From Streptomyces humi (GTDB taxonomy: Bacteria; Actinomycetota; Actinomycetes; Streptomycetales; Streptomycetaceae), in the NCBI RefSeq assembly GCF_001005085.2, contig NZ_LBMU02000010.1, positions 1-64,000 on the forward strand: DNA of 64,000 nt, written 5' to 3'. Below, one piece after another: positions 34,783-43,973 of this stretch (position 1 is its first letter; each line of letters begins with the position of its first letter). Both the position numbers and the translations under genes were made by a program. The notes under the pieces are model-generated. The model saw only the letters and a list, made by a program, of their open reading frames with translations. It ran no database searches and had not been told where the DNA came from.

Positions 34783-35181
34783 ATGAGTACCGCGAGCACG
34801 CGGCTGCCCGAGGGCCGCTACGGCCGCTCCTCGGACGAGCGCGCCGACCGCCGGCTCAAGGTCGCGGGCGCGGTCCTGGGTGCCCTGGTGCTCGTCCTCG
34901 TGGGTTACCTGGCCTACCACTACGTCGTGCAGAACAAGATCAGCGCCCAGGTCGTCACCTTCGACGCCTCCGCCGACGCGGTGAAGGTGCACCTTGAGGT
35001 CCACAAGGACGCCGGCGCCTCCGGCTACTGCACGCTGCGCTCCCAGGCGGCGGACGGCTCCGAGGTGGGCCGGGCGGACTTCCGTTTCACCGGTTCGGCG
35101 ACCGAGATCGACCGGGTGGTCACGCTCCGCACCACGGCCCGGGGCACCACGGCGGAGCTGCTGGGCTGCCACGCCGACTGA
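34783..35181 (+). CDS. DUF4307 membrane protein
   Basis: This 132-residue protein has a basic N-terminus (LPEGRYGRSSDERADRRLK), one membrane helix (~27-47) and an extracellular beta-rich domain with two cysteines (GYCTLRSQ and LGCHAD) that could pair. It is widespread next to mca and greA in actinobacteria; function unknown. ATG 34783 follows AGGAGG at 34771-34776. It is divergent from mca; the 138-base gap contains TATAGT near 34700, a good -10 for this direction. Confidence 0.85.
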   Translation: MSTASTRLPEGRYGRSSDERADRRLKVAGAVLGALVLVLVGYLAYHYVVQNKISAQVVTFDASADAVKVHLEVHKDAGASGYCTLRSQAADGSEVGRADFRFTGSATEIDRVVTLRTTARGTTAELLGCHAD

Positions 35182-35210
35182 GGTCAGCCGGAATACGTAC
35201 ACGCTGACCT
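35181..35210 (+). terminator. Inverted repeat overlapping the DUF4307 stop codon
   Basis: AGGTCAGC and GCTGACCT form a perfect 8-bp stem with a 14-base loop, beginning at the last base of TGA. It could weakly terminate, or act as an operator upstream of greA. Confidence 0.35.
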
Positions 35211-35349
35211 GCGTTGACGTGATTCTGATGGCTTATGTCCTCCCCCTTCCGCCGTTGAATTGTTAGGCTCGTGGTTTCGCCCTTCCATGAAGGAACATGC
35301 TTCCGGGTAGGGCGATGCTTTGTATTCCCAGTACCGACGAGGAGCACCT

Positions 35350-35850
35350 GTGACCCAGACCAGCGAGAACGTCACCTGGCTGACCCAGGAGGCGTACAAC
35401 CAGCTCAGGGCCGAGCTGGAGTACCTGTCTGGTCCTGCGCGCACGGAGATCGCCGCCAAGATCGCGGCCGCGCGCGAGGAGGGCGACCTGCGCGAGAACG
35501 GCGGGTACCACGCGGCCAAGGAGGAGCAGGGCAAGCAGGAGCTCCGTGTGCGCCAGCTGACCCAGCTCCTGGAGAACGCCAAGGTCGGTGAGGCGCCGGC
35601 GTCGGCGGACGGGGCCGTCGCGCCCGGCATGGTCGTGACGATCGCCTTCGACGGCGACGAGGACGACACCATGACGTTCCTGCTGGCCTCCCGCGAGTAC
35701 GCGAGCGCGGACGTGGAGACCTACTCCCCGCAGTCCCCCCTGGGCACCGGCGTCATCGGGCACAAGGTGGGCGAGAACGCGGAGTACGAGCTGCCGAACG
35801 GCAAGAAGGCCTCGGTGAAGATCCTGAAGGCCGAGGCCTACTCGGGCTGA
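35350..35850 (+). CDS. greA: Transcription elongation factor GreA
   Basis: This 166-residue factor enters the RNA polymerase secondary channel and stimulates cleavage of backtracked RNA. The N-terminal coiled coil carries the tip acidic residues in AAAREEGDLRENGGYHAAK (about 38-56). The C-terminal FKBP-like domain ends with SPLGTGVIGHKVGE. GTG 35350 with GAGGAG seven bases upstream. The gene has a 168-base leader and a strong terminator after its stop, so it is monocistronic. Confidence 0.96.
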   Translation: MTQTSENVTWLTQEAYNQLRAELEYLSGPARTEIAAKIAAAREEGDLRENGGYHAAKEEQGKQELRVRQLTQLLENAKVGEAPASADGAVAPGMVVTIAFDGDEDDTMTFLLASREYASADVETYSPQSPLGTGVIGHKVGENAEYELPNGKKASVKILKAEAYSG

Positions 35851-35880
35851 CGGACACCGGGCCGAAGAACACCGACCGGG

Positions 35881-35910
35881 GCCCCCGGCGTCCGCAATGA
35901 CGCCGGGGGC
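35881..35910 (+). terminator. Terminator of greA
   Basis: GCCCCCGGCGTC and its perfect complement form a 12-bp stem with a 6-base loop, 30 bases after the greA stop. Confidence 0.8.
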
Positions 35911-36020
35911 TCCGTCGTGACCTGGGTCACACGACAGCGGCGTAAACTGTTCCTGCGCAGGTCGGCTTCCTCCGTATCCCGGTGTCTTCCGTACCCGGTT
36001 TCTCCCGGAGGTCGGTTTCC

Positions 36021-36848
36021 ATGGACCTCAACACCATCACCGAAGTGATCCGGCGGCCGTCCGAGCGGCCCGGCCCGGACTGGCGCGAGGGCGACGCCTG
36101 GCTCGCGGGCGGCACCTGGCTCTACTCGGTGGCCCAGCCGGACCTGCGCCGGCTGGTCGACCTGACGGCGCTGGGCTGGGAGCCGCTGGTCCCGACGGAC
36201 GCGGGGCTGGAGATCGGCGCCACCTGCACCGTCCGCGACCTGTACGCCTTCCCGTGGCCACGGCACTGGACGGCCGGGCCGCTCTTCCGGGTCGGCTGTG
36301 AGGCGTTCCTGTCCTCGTTCAAGGTGTGGAACGCGGCGACCGTCGGCGGCAACATCTGCCTCTCCCTCCCGGCCGGTCCGATGATCACGCTGACGGTCGC
36401 GCTGGAGGCGCGGTACGAACTGTGGGCGCCCGACGGATCCGTCCGCTTCGTCGACGCCGTCGACTTCGTCACCGGCGACCACCGCAACGTCCTGGCCCCC
36501 GGCGAGGTCCTGCGGCGCGTCACCCTCCCGGAGCAGGCGCTGCGCGGACGCGTCGCGCACCGGCGCTTCACGCTGACCCGGCTCGGCCGTTCGACCGTGT
36601 TCCTCGTCGGCGTCCGGCGGCCGGGAGCGGAGGGCCTCGCGCTCACCGTCACCGCCGGCACCGTGCGGCCGGTCCGGTTCGCCTTCGACTCCCTGCCCGA
36701 CGCGCGGACCCTGCGGCAGAGCATCGACGCGCTGCCGGCCGCCGTCTGGTTCGCCGATCCCAACGGGACACCCGACCACCGCCGGCATCTGACGCGGTAC
36801 TTCGCCGAGCGGATCCGCCGCGAACTCGACACTGGTGACCTGCCATGA
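36021..36848 (+). CDS. FAD-binding subunit of a molybdenum hydroxylase (CoxM-like)
   Basis: This 275-residue protein is the medium (FAD) subunit of the xanthine oxidase/CO dehydrogenase family, passing electrons from the Fe-S domain to an acceptor. The FAD motif WLAGGTWLYS (~24-33) and ATVGGNICLSLPAGP (~107-121) match the AGGT and TVGG(N)I signatures. ATG 36021 is preceded by GGAGG. It overlaps the large subunit gene by 4 bases (ATGA), showing an operon. Substrate unknown. Confidence 0.88.
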   Translation: MDLNTITEVIRRPSERPGPDWREGDAWLAGGTWLYSVAQPDLRRLVDLTALGWEPLVPTDAGLEIGATCTVRDLYAFPWPRHWTAGPLFRVGCEAFLSSFKVWNAATVGGNICLSLPAGPMITLTVALEARYELWAPDGSVRFVDAVDFVTGDHRNVLAPGEVLRRVTLPEQALRGRVAHRRFTLTRLGRSTVFLVGVRRPGAEGLALTVTAGTVRPVRFAFDSLPDARTLRQSIDALPAAVWFADPNGTPDHRRHLTRYFAERIRRELDTGDLP

Positions 36849-39562
36849 CGTACGTCGTGAACGGCCGGAAATTCGACCGGGAACCGGCCCCCGGCCAGTG
36901 CCTGCGCACCTTCCTGCGCGAACTCGGTCACTTCGGCGTCAAGAAGGGCTGCGACGCGGGCGACTGCGGCGCCTGCACGGTGTGGCTGGAGGGCGCCCCC
37001 GTGCACAGCTGCGTCACTCCGGCCTTCCGCGCGGAAGGCCGGGAGGTGACCACGATCGAGGGTCTCGGACGGCCCGGCGCCCCGCATCCCGTCCAGCGGC
37101 GGTTCGAGGACGCCCCGGGGTTCCAGTGCGGTTTCTGCACCGCGGGCATGATCATGACGTCGGCGGCCCTCACCGAGGAGCAGAAGGCCGATCTGCCGCG
37201 GGCGCTGAAGGGCAACCTCTGCCGCTGCACGGGATACCGGGCGATCGAGGACGCCGTGCGGGGCGTCGGCTCGGTGCAGACGGCGGCGCCCGGCCGGGCC
37301 GTCGGTACGAGTGTCGGCGCGCCCGCGGGCCACGATGTGGTCACCGGCCGAGCCGAGTTCACCATGGACACACGGATCGACGGCCTGCTGCACCTGAAGG
37401 TGCTGCACTCGCCGTACGCGCACGCCCGGATCCTCTCGATCGACCGGAGCGCCGCCCTCGCGGTGCCCGGCGTGCACCGCGTCTACACCTGGGAGGACGT
37501 GCCACGCAGACGCTTCACCACGGCGATCCACACCGATCACCTGGTCGACCCGGACGACACCTACGTCCTCGACGACACGGTCCGGTTCGCCGGCCAGCGC
37601 GTCGCCGCGGTGCTGGCCGACACGGTCGGGGCGGCCGAGGAGGGCTGCCGGCGGCTCGCGGTCGCGTACGAGGTGCTGCCGGCGGTGTTCGACCCGGAGG
37701 CGGCCATGGCCGACGGCGCGCCCCGGCTGCACGGCTCCGCGGATGCGTTCGTCCGCGATCCCGTCCACAACGTCCTGCTGGAACTCCATTCGCACATCGG
37801 TGACGTCGACGCCGGGTTCGCCGCGGCCGACGTGATCCACGAGGGCACCTACGTCTCGCCGCGGGTGCAGCACGCGCATCTGGAGACCCACGGATCGATC
37901 GCCTGGCTGGCGGACGGCCGGCTGAACGTCCGCACCAGTTCGCAGTCGCCGTCGATCGCGAAGGTCAAGCTGGAGTACCTGTTCGCGCTCCGTCCGGACC
38001 AGGTGAGGGTGTTCTGCGAGCGCGTCGGCGGCGGGTTCGGCGGCAAGCAGGAAGTGATCACGGAGGACCTGGTCGCGCTCGCCACCCTGGACACCGGGCG
38101 GCCCACCTGCCTGGAGTTCACCCGCGAGGAGGAGTTCACCACGGCCTCGCCACGGCACCCGATGACCCTGACGGTCCGGCTCGGCGCGAAGGCCGACGGC
38201 ACGCTCACCGCCCTCCAGGTGCGCAACGTCTCCAACACCGGCGCCTACGGCAACCACGGCGGCGAGACGCTGTACGCGGGCGGCGCCGCCGTCATGATCT
38301 ACCGCTGCCCCAACAAGAAGTACGACGCGTACTCCGTCTACACGAACACCGTGCCGAGCGGGGCGCTGCGCGGCTACGGGATGACGCAGCCGGCGTTCGC
38401 GGTGGAGTCGGCGATGGACGAACTGGCCCGTGCCCTGCACCTGGACCCGCTGGAGCTGCGCCGGCGCAACATCGTGCGGCCGGGTGAGCCGCTGGTCGCC
38501 CTGCACGACGGCCCCGACGACGTGATCTTCACCGAGGACGGACTCGGCAGGTGCCTCGACCTGGTGGGCAGCGCTCTGGCCCGGACCGCCGGGCGGCCGT
38601 CCCCCGGTCCCGAGTGGCTGGTCGGCGCCGGTGTGGCCGCCTCCCTGCACGAGACGGCGCCCCCGACGGAACACCTCTCCGAGGCCTGGGTCACCCTCGG
38701 CGACGATCTGGTCTACGAAGTGGCCGTCGGTACCGTCGAGTTCGGAGAGGGCACCTCCACGGCCCACGTCCAGATCGCGGCCGGCCAGCTGGGGACGACG
38801 CCGTCGCGGATCCGGCTCGTGCAGTCCGACACCGACCGCACCGGGTTCGACACCGGCGCCTTCGCGAGCGCGGGCCTCTTCGTGGCGGGCAACGCGGTGC
38901 TGCGCGCGGCGAACGCCGTACGCGACCGCATCCTGGAGTTCGCCGCGGCGCACACGGGCGTCCATGTCGTGCTGTGCGCCATGGACGACGACGGTGTCGT
39001 GTGCGGGGACCGGCGGGTATCGCTGGCCGAACTGGTCGCGCTGGCACGGGCGCGTGGCATCCGGTTCACCGCGGCGCGCAAGGCGTACGGCTCGCCCCGC
39101 AGCGTCACCTCCAACGCGCAGGGCTTCCGGGTGGCCGTGCACCGTGTGACGGGCGAGATACGGATCCTGTACAGCGTGCAGGCCGCGGACGCCGGGGTGA
39201 TCATCAATCCGGCGCAGGTCCGGGGCCAGATCGAGGGCGGTGTCGCTCAGGGCGTCGGCTTCGCGCTGACCGAGAACCATCACCTCGACGACCACGGCGT
39301 GATGACGAACCCGAACCTGCGGAACTACCGCATCCCCACCTTCGCCGACGTCCCCCGGACCGAGGTGCTGCTGGTGAATTCGGCGGACTCGGTGGGACCC
39401 GTGCGGGCCAAGGGGATGGCGGAGTGCTGCATCAACCCGGTCGCTCCGGCGCTGGCGAACGCGGTGCACGACGCCACGGGCGTCCGTTACCGTGCGCTGC
39501 CGCTGACTCCGGAACGGGTGTACGGCCGGCTCCCCGCCGAGCAGTCGATGCCGACGGGCTGA
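36845..39562 (+). CDS. Xanthine-dehydrogenase-like molybdopterin oxidoreductase with fused 2Fe-2S domain
   Basis: This 905-residue protein fuses the small Fe-S subunit and the large molybdenum subunit. Cys36, 41, 44 and 56 bind the plant-type 2Fe-2S cluster; Cys95, 98, 126 and 128 (CGFC, CRC) bind the second. The Mo domain begins near 165 and has VGGGFGGKQE (~395), GALRGYGMTQPAF (~510) and, at the C-terminus, RAKGMAECC, where the glutamate corresponds to the base of the KGxGE active-site motif. The CoxS-CoxL fusion with a separate CoxM is typical of aldehyde or purine hydroxylases. Substrate cannot be read here. Confidence 0.9.
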   Translation: MTYVVNGRKFDREPAPGQCLRTFLRELGHFGVKKGCDAGDCGACTVWLEGAPVHSCVTPAFRAEGREVTTIEGLGRPGAPHPVQRRFEDAPGFQCGFCTAGMIMTSAALTEEQKADLPRALKGNLCRCTGYRAIEDAVRGVGSVQTAAPGRAVGTSVGAPAGHDVVTGRAEFTMDTRIDGLLHLKVLHSPYAHARILSIDRSAALAVPGVHRVYTWEDVPRRRFTTAIHTDHLVDPDDTYVLDDTVRFAGQRVAAVLADTVGAAEEGCRRLAVAYEVLPAVFDPEAAMADGAPRLHGSADAFVRDPVHNVLLELHSHIGDVDAGFAAADVIHEGTYVSPRVQHAHLETHGSIAWLADGRLNVRTSSQSPSIAKVKLEYLFALRPDQVRVFCERVGGGFGGKQEVITEDLVALATLDTGRPTCLEFTREEEFTTASPRHPMTLTVRLGAKADGTLTALQVRNVSNTGAYGNHGGETLYAGGAAVMIYRCPNKKYDAYSVYTNTVPSGALRGYGMTQPAFAVESAMDELARALHLDPLELRRRNIVRPGEPLVALHDGPDDVIFTEDGLGRCLDLVGSALARTAGRPSPGPEWLVGAGVAASLHETAPPTEHLSEAWVTLGDDLVYEVAVGTVEFGEGTSTAHVQIAAGQLGTTPSRIRLVQSDTDRTGFDTGAFASAGLFVAGNAVLRAANAVRDRILEFAAAHTGVHVVLCAMDDDGVVCGDRRVSLAELVALARARGIRFTAARKAYGSPRSVTSNAQGFRVAVHRVTGEIRILYSVQAADAGVIINPAQVRGQIEGGVAQGVGFALTENHHLDDHGVMTNPNLRNYRIPTFADVPRTEVLLVNSADSVGPVRAKGMAECCINPVAPALANAVHDATGVRYRALPLTPERVYGRLPAEQSMPTG

Positions 39563-39567
39563 GCGCC

Positions 39568-40542
39568 ATGGACACCGAACGGAACGTGGCCTGCGCGGCG
39601 ACGGCGATCATCGGCCAGAAGGTCCTGCCCGGGATGGACCGGCAGTTCGAGTCGTGGCAGGAGGACCTGAACGCCGCGGCCGCCTACTACCCCGGTTTCC
39701 TCGGCGCCGAGGTCTCCCGGCCGACCCCGCTGCAACCGGACTGGGTCGTCGTGTACCGGTTCGACTCGGTGCCGCACCTACAGGCGTGGATCAACAGCGC
39801 GACCCGGCAGACGTATCTGGACGTCGGTGCCCGGTACTTCGACGGTCCGGCGACCCAGCAGGTGGTCAGCAGCGGCAGCCGGTCACTGGATCCGCTGGTC
39901 ACCGTGGTGGTCACGCACCGCGTCGACGGGAAGCAGGTCGACGCCTTCCTCGACTGGCAGCGTCACATGGTGGAGGAGGAGAGCAGGTTCGAGGGGTTCC
40001 GCGGGACGGAGCTCTTCCGTCCGGTCGAGGGACTTCAGGAGGAGTGGACCACGCTGTACCGGTACGACACCGCCGAGCACCTGGACGCCTGGCTGACGTC
40101 GCCCGAGCGGCGGGAAATACTGGCCGAGGGCGAGAAGTTCAGCGACTTCGGACTGCGCACCATCGACAACTCGTTCGGCAGCTGGTTCGCCTTCGAGGGC
40201 AACGGCAAGGAGGCACCGCCGCCGCCCTCCGAGACCCGGACCTCGCTCGCCGTCTGGGTGGGCCTCTACCCGACCGTCGTCCTGCTGTCGCTGGCGCTGT
40301 CCCCGCTGCGCCTGCCGCTCTGGATCAATCTGCTGGTGGGCAACCTGCTGTCGAGTTTCATCATGAGCTTCCTGACCATGCCCTACTACGTGAACCCACT
40401 GCTCGGACGGTGGCTGCGGCCCTCACCGGACGAGCCGCCGGCCCGGGGCAACGCCCGGGGCCTGGGGCTCGTCGCGGTGGTGATGGCCTGCTGGGCGGCG
40501 GTCTTCTACCTCGTCACGGTCCGGTTCTGGACCCTTCCCTGA
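39568..40542 (+). CDS. Tandem ABM-domain protein with three C-terminal membrane helices
   Basis: This 324-residue protein has two antibiotic-biosynthesis-monooxygenase-type ferredoxin-like domains (about 8-95 and 105-200; FLGAEV and FRGTEL are equivalent strands). A Pro-rich link precedes three membrane helices (~227-248, 252-276, 298-320). Single ABM proteins act as quinone or polyketide oxygenases, but many are regulatory. Membrane fusion is less usual. It begins 5 bases after the molybdenum subunit stop, so it belongs to the same operon and could dock the hydroxylase or its electron acceptor at the membrane. That role is inference. Confidence 0.8.
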   Translation: MDTERNVACAATAIIGQKVLPGMDRQFESWQEDLNAAAAYYPGFLGAEVSRPTPLQPDWVVVYRFDSVPHLQAWINSATRQTYLDVGARYFDGPATQQVVSSGSRSLDPLVTVVVTHRVDGKQVDAFLDWQRHMVEEESRFEGFRGTELFRPVEGLQEEWTTLYRYDTAEHLDAWLTSPERREILAEGEKFSDFGLRTIDNSFGSWFAFEGNGKEAPPPPSETRTSLAVWVGLYPTVVLLSLALSPLRLPLWINLLVGNLLSSFIMSFLTMPYYVNPLLGRWLRPSPDEPPARGNARGLGLVAVVMACWAAVFYLVTVRFWTLP

Positions 40543-40560
40543 CCAGCGGAGCCCCGGCCG

Positions 40561-41361
40561 TCAGCCGGCCGCCCGGCGGTACTTGCGGACCGCGAGCGTC
40601 CGGAAGGCCAGGATGATCACGACCGACCAGATGAGCGACGCCCACACCGGGTGCTGCATGGGCCAGGCGTCCGACGCGTTGAAGCCGGGCGGGAGGTTGC
40701 CGAACAGTTCACGGCAGGCCTGCACGGTGGCGCTGAACGGGTTCCACTCCGCGATGTGGCGCAGGAAGGCCGGCAGGTGGTTCGCGTCGACGAACGCGTT
40801 CGAGATGAACGTCAGCGGGAACAGCCAGATCAGACCGCCCGAGGTCGCCGCCTCCGGAGTGCGCACCGACAGACCGATGAGCGCGCCGATCCACGAGAAC
40901 GCGTACCCGAGCAGCAGGAGCAGGCCGAAACCGGCGAGCACCTTCCCGATGTTCTCGTGCGTGCGCCAGCCGACTATCAGCGCGACGACCGCCAGCACCA
41001 CCAGGGTGAGCGCCGTCTGCACCAGGTCGGCCAGAGTGCGCCCGGTCAGCACCGCGCCGCGCGCCATGGGCAGCGAACGGAACCGGTCGATGAGTCCCTT
41101 GTGCATGTCGTCGGCGATGCCCGCGCCGGCGCCCGCCGTGGCGAAGGTGACGGTCTGGGCGAAGATGCCGGCCATCAGGAACTCGCGGTAGGCCTGCGTG
41201 GAACTGGACGAGCCGACCGTGATCGAACCGCCGAACACGTAGGTGAACAGCACCACGAACATGATCGGCTGGATCAGCCCGAAGATGAGCATCTCGGGGA
41301 TCCGGCCCATCCGGATCAGGTTCCGGTGGGCCACGACCATGGAGTCGTTCACGGCACTCAC
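40561..41361 (-). CDS. ABC-2 type transporter permease (DrrB-like)
   Basis: This 266-residue permease has six predicted helices and the family segment DMHKGLIDRFRSLPMARGAVLTGRTLADLVQT in the middle (~105-136). It resembles daunorubicin-resistance DrrB and other ABC-2 exporters. GTG at 41361 overlaps the ATPase stop (GTGA), so the two genes are coupled. It ends 18 bases from the convergent ABM gene. Confidence 0.9.
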   Translation of the reverse strand: MSAVNDSMVVAHRNLIRMGRIPEMLIFGLIQPIMFVVLFTYVFGGSITVGSSSSTQAYREFLMAGIFAQTVTFATAGAGAGIADDMHKGLIDRFRSLPMARGAVLTGRTLADLVQTALTLVVLAVVALIVGWRTHENIGKVLAGFGLLLLLGYAFSWIGALIGLSVRTPEAATSGGLIWLFPLTFISNAFVDANHLPAFLRHIAEWNPFSATVQACRELFGNLPPGFNASDAWPMQHPVWASLIWSVVIILAFRTLAVRKYRRAAG

Positions 41362-42386
41362 TTCGCGGCCTCCTCGTTGCTGTCCTTGCCGGTGTTCCTG
41401 CGGGTGTCCTGCTTGCTGCCCGGTGCGCCGTCGCCCTCGGGCCGCTCCTCGGCCACGTGTCCGGTCAGGGACAGGAAGACGTCGTCGAGGGTGGGGCGGC
41501 GCAGGGCGATGTCGTCTATCTCGATGCCCCGGCCGTCCAGCTCGCGGATGACCTCGGCGAGCAGCTTGGCGCCGCCGGTGACGGGCACGATGAGCTTGCG
41601 GGTGTGCTCCTCGACGGTGGTGTCGCCCTTGCCGAAGCCGGTCAGCACCTCGGCCGCGGTCCGGATGTGGTCGCGCTCGTGCACCACGACCTCGACCCGC
41701 TCCCCGCCGGTGCGGGCCTTGAGCTGGTCGGAGGTGCCCTGGGCGATGACCCGGCCGTGGTCCACGACCGCGATGTCATGGGCGAGGTGGTCGGCCTCCT
41801 CCAGGTACTGGGTGGTGAGCAGCAGGGTCGTACCGCCGGAGACGAGCTGCTTGATGACCTCCCACAGCTGCTGGCGGTTGCGGGGGTCCAGGCCGGTCGT
41901 CGGTTCGTCCATGAACATCACGGGCGGCGAGACGACCAGGGCGGCGGCGAGGTCCAGGCGGCGGCGCATACCACCGGAGTACGTCTTGGTGGGGCGGTCG
42001 GCGGCGTCGGTGAGGTGGAACTGCTCCAGCAGCTCGACCGCGCGGGCCTTCGCCTCCTTGGCCCGCATCTGGTAGAGCCGGCCGACCATGTGCAGGTTCT
42101 CGCGGCCGGTCAGGTACTCGTCGACCGCGGCGAACTGTCCGGACAGGCCTATGGAGCGGCGTACGGCGTCGGGCTGTTTGAGCACGTCCACGCCCGCGAC
42201 GACGGCCTTGCCGCTGTCGGGGCGGAGCAGCGTCGTCAGGCAGCGCACGGCGGTGGTCTTGCCGGCGCCGTTCGGCCCCAGCAGTCCGAGGACCGTGCCT
42301 TCGGGGACATCGAGGTCGACGCCGTCCAGAGCCCTTACGTCTCCGAAGGTCTTCACCAGGCCTTCGGCATAGATGGCGCCCGGCAT
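41358..42386 (-). CDS. Daunorubicin-resistance-type ABC transporter ATPase (DrrA-like)
   Basis: This 342-residue ATPase has Walker A GPNGAGKTT (37-45), a Q-loop near LSGQFAAVD, signature YSGGMRRRLDLA (~141-152), Walker B VMFMDEPTTGLD (~161-172) and the DrrA C-terminal DDIALRRPTLDDVFLSLTG (~283-301). ATG 42386 with GGAG seven bases upstream; a GTG at 42398 is an alternative. It pairs with the DrrB-like permease to export a hydrophobic compound. A perfect inverted repeat upstream (42506-42521) suggests a repressor, which is not encoded next door. Confidence 0.92.
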   Translation of the reverse strand: MPGAIYAEGLVKTFGDVRALDGVDLDVPEGTVLGLLGPNGAGKTTAVRCLTTLLRPDSGKAVVAGVDVLKQPDAVRRSIGLSGQFAAVDEYLTGRENLHMVGRLYQMRAKEAKARAVELLEQFHLTDAADRPTKTYSGGMRRRLDLAAALVVSPPVMFMDEPTTGLDPRNRQQLWEVIKQLVSGGTTLLLTTQYLEEADHLAHDIAVVDHGRVIAQGTSDQLKARTGGERVEVVVHERDHIRTAAEVLTGFGKGDTTVEEHTRKLIVPVTGGAKLLAEVIRELDGRGIEIDDIALRRPTLDDVFLSLTGHVAEERPEGDGAPGSKQDTRRNTGKDSNEEAAK

Positions 42387-42505
42387 ATCAGTCTCCACGT
42401 CGTCGGGGATTCTTCGAAAAAGGCTAGGTATGCACGCTTCGGCCCGCCTATGGTTTTCGCCGACGCGGCGGTGTGCGGGCACGGCGCGACCACGGACACA
42501 CCATA

Positions 42506-42521
42506 ACGCGATGTATCGCGT
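42506..42521. promoter_or_regulatory. Palindromic operator upstream of the DrrAB-type genes
   Basis: ACGCGAT GT ATCGCGT, perfect 7-base arms 2 bases apart, lies 120 bases upstream of the ATPase start in a 212-base gap. It is a likely repressor site; the gap otherwise shows no gene. Confidence 0.6.
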
Positions 42522-42598
42522 CCGTCGACGGATTTTCCCGAACGAGTGAATAAACGGTCCTGACCTGTGGTTTCGCCCCGTCAGGAGGAATCAGCCGC

Positions 42599-43828
42599 TC
42601 AGTCGATGACCGTGTAACCCGCCTCGCGCAGGGCCTGGCCGACCTCCGTGCAGTGCGCCGGCCCCTTGGTCTCCAGGTGCAGTTCCACCTCCGCCTCGGA
42701 CAGCCCCAGCCGGGGGTCGGTCCGGACGTGACTCACGTCGAGGACGTTGGCGTCGGCCGCCGACAGCACCCCGAGCAGCGTGGCGAGGGCCCCGGGCCGG
42801 TCGGTCAGCCGCAGCCGTACGGCCAGGTAACGGCCCTGCGCGGACATGCCGTGCCGCAGCACGCGCTGCATCAGCACCGGATCGACGTTGCCGCCGGACA
42901 GCACCGCGACGACCGGTCCGGCGAAGGCGCCGGGCTCGGCCAGCAGCGCCGCCACCGGACCCGCGCCGGCCGGTTCCACCACCAGCTTGGCCCGCTCCAG
43001 GCACAGCAGCAGCGCGGCGGAGAGCTGGTCCTCACCCACCGTACGGACCTCGTCGACCAACTCCCTGACGATCGCGAACGGCACGTCACCGGGCCGTCCC
43101 ACCTTGATGCCGTCGGCCATCGTCGCCGGGTTCGCCACCGTCACCGGGTGCCCGGCCGCCAGCGAGGGCGGGTACGCGGCCGCGCCCGCCGCCTGGACGC
43201 CGACGATCCGCACGTCCGGCCTGATCGACTTCACCGCGACCGCGATCCCGGCCGCGAGCCCGCCGCCGCCCATCCCGACCACGATCGTGCCGACCTCCGG
43301 GCACTGGTCCAGGATCTCCAGACCGACCGTGCCCTGACCGGCGATGACGTCGGGGTGGTCGAAGGGGTGGATGAACACCGCGCCGGTCTCGGCCGCGTAC
43401 TCCTGGGCGGCGGCCAGCGTCTCGTCGACCACCTGGCCGTGCAGCCGCACCTCGGCGCCGTAGTGCCGGGTCGCGCTGATCTTGGGCAGGGGCGCGCCGA
43501 CGGGCATGAACACCGTCGAGTGCACCCCCAGCAGCGACGAGGCCAGCGCCACGCCCTGCGCGTGGTTCCCGGCGCTGGCGGCCACCACCCCGGCGGCCCG
43601 CTCCTCGGGCAGCAGCCCGGCGATCCGGACGTAGGCGCCGCGCAGCTTGAACGAACCGGTCCGCTGGAGGTTCTCGCACTTGAGGTGCACCGGCGACCCG
43701 ACCAGCTGGGACAGGTACCTGCTGCCCTCCATCGCGGTCGTCCGCGCGACGCCCGTGAGCATCTTCTGGGCGCCGCGCACGTCGTCGAGGGTCACGGAGC
43801 GCAAGGAGTCAGCCGTGCTGTAGCTCAT
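42599..43828 (-). CDS. ilvA: Threonine dehydratase (threonine ammonia-lyase) with C-terminal ACT domain
   Basis: This 409-residue PLP enzyme deaminates threonine (and serine) to 2-oxobutyrate. The PLP lysine is Lys61 in GSFKLRGAY (58-66), the phosphate loop is GMGGGGLAAG (~190), and SAGNHAQGVA binds substrate. The last 80 residues form one ACT domain (VRLRLTDRPGALATLLGVL, then HLETKGPAHC). That marks the shorter dehydratase class rather than the two-ACT E. coli IlvA; it may serve biosynthesis or catabolism, so the symbol is provisional. ATG 43828 is chosen since the longer frame runs antisense to a regulator. Confidence 0.9.
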   Translation of the reverse strand: MSYSTADSLRSVTLDDVRGAQKMLTGVARTTAMEGSRYLSQLVGSPVHLKCENLQRTGSFKLRGAYVRIAGLLPEERAAGVVAASAGNHAQGVALASSLLGVHSTVFMPVGAPLPKISATRHYGAEVRLHGQVVDETLAAAQEYAAETGAVFIHPFDHPDVIAGQGTVGLEILDQCPEVGTIVVGMGGGGLAAGIAVAVKSIRPDVRIVGVQAAGAAAYPPSLAAGHPVTVANPATMADGIKVGRPGDVPFAIVRELVDEVRTVGEDQLSAALLLCLERAKLVVEPAGAGPVAALLAEPGAFAGPVVAVLSGGNVDPVLMQRVLRHGMSAQGRYLAVRLRLTDRPGALATLLGVLSAADANVLDVSHVRTDPRLGLSEAEVELHLETKGPAHCTEVGQALREAGYTVID

Positions 43829-43950
43829 GACTCGAGTCTCGCAGTTCACCGGCCGAAGGCGCGGGTGTGACCAAGCTCCGAGACCGGTTTGCGCAGCGCC
43901 GGTACGGCTCGCCCCCTGTCCGCGTACTCTGTCCCCCACACTCCAGCACT

Positions 43951-43960
43951 CTTCATGAAG
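43951..43960. promoter_or_regulatory. Palindrome upstream of the MarR gene
   Basis: CTTCATGAAG is a perfect 10-base palindrome, 13 bases before the MarR start and in the gap shared with the divergent threonine dehydratase gene. It may be a MarR autoregulatory site. Confidence 0.4.
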
Positions 43961-43973
43961 TGAGCCCCCGGCC

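Noticed and set aside
36122..39469. 1115-residue open frame on the minus strand
   Set aside because: It is the antisense shadow of the molybdenum hydroxylase genes; composition is Arg/Gly/Val/His-rich without domains, and the plus-strand gene has clear Fe-S and Mo motifs.
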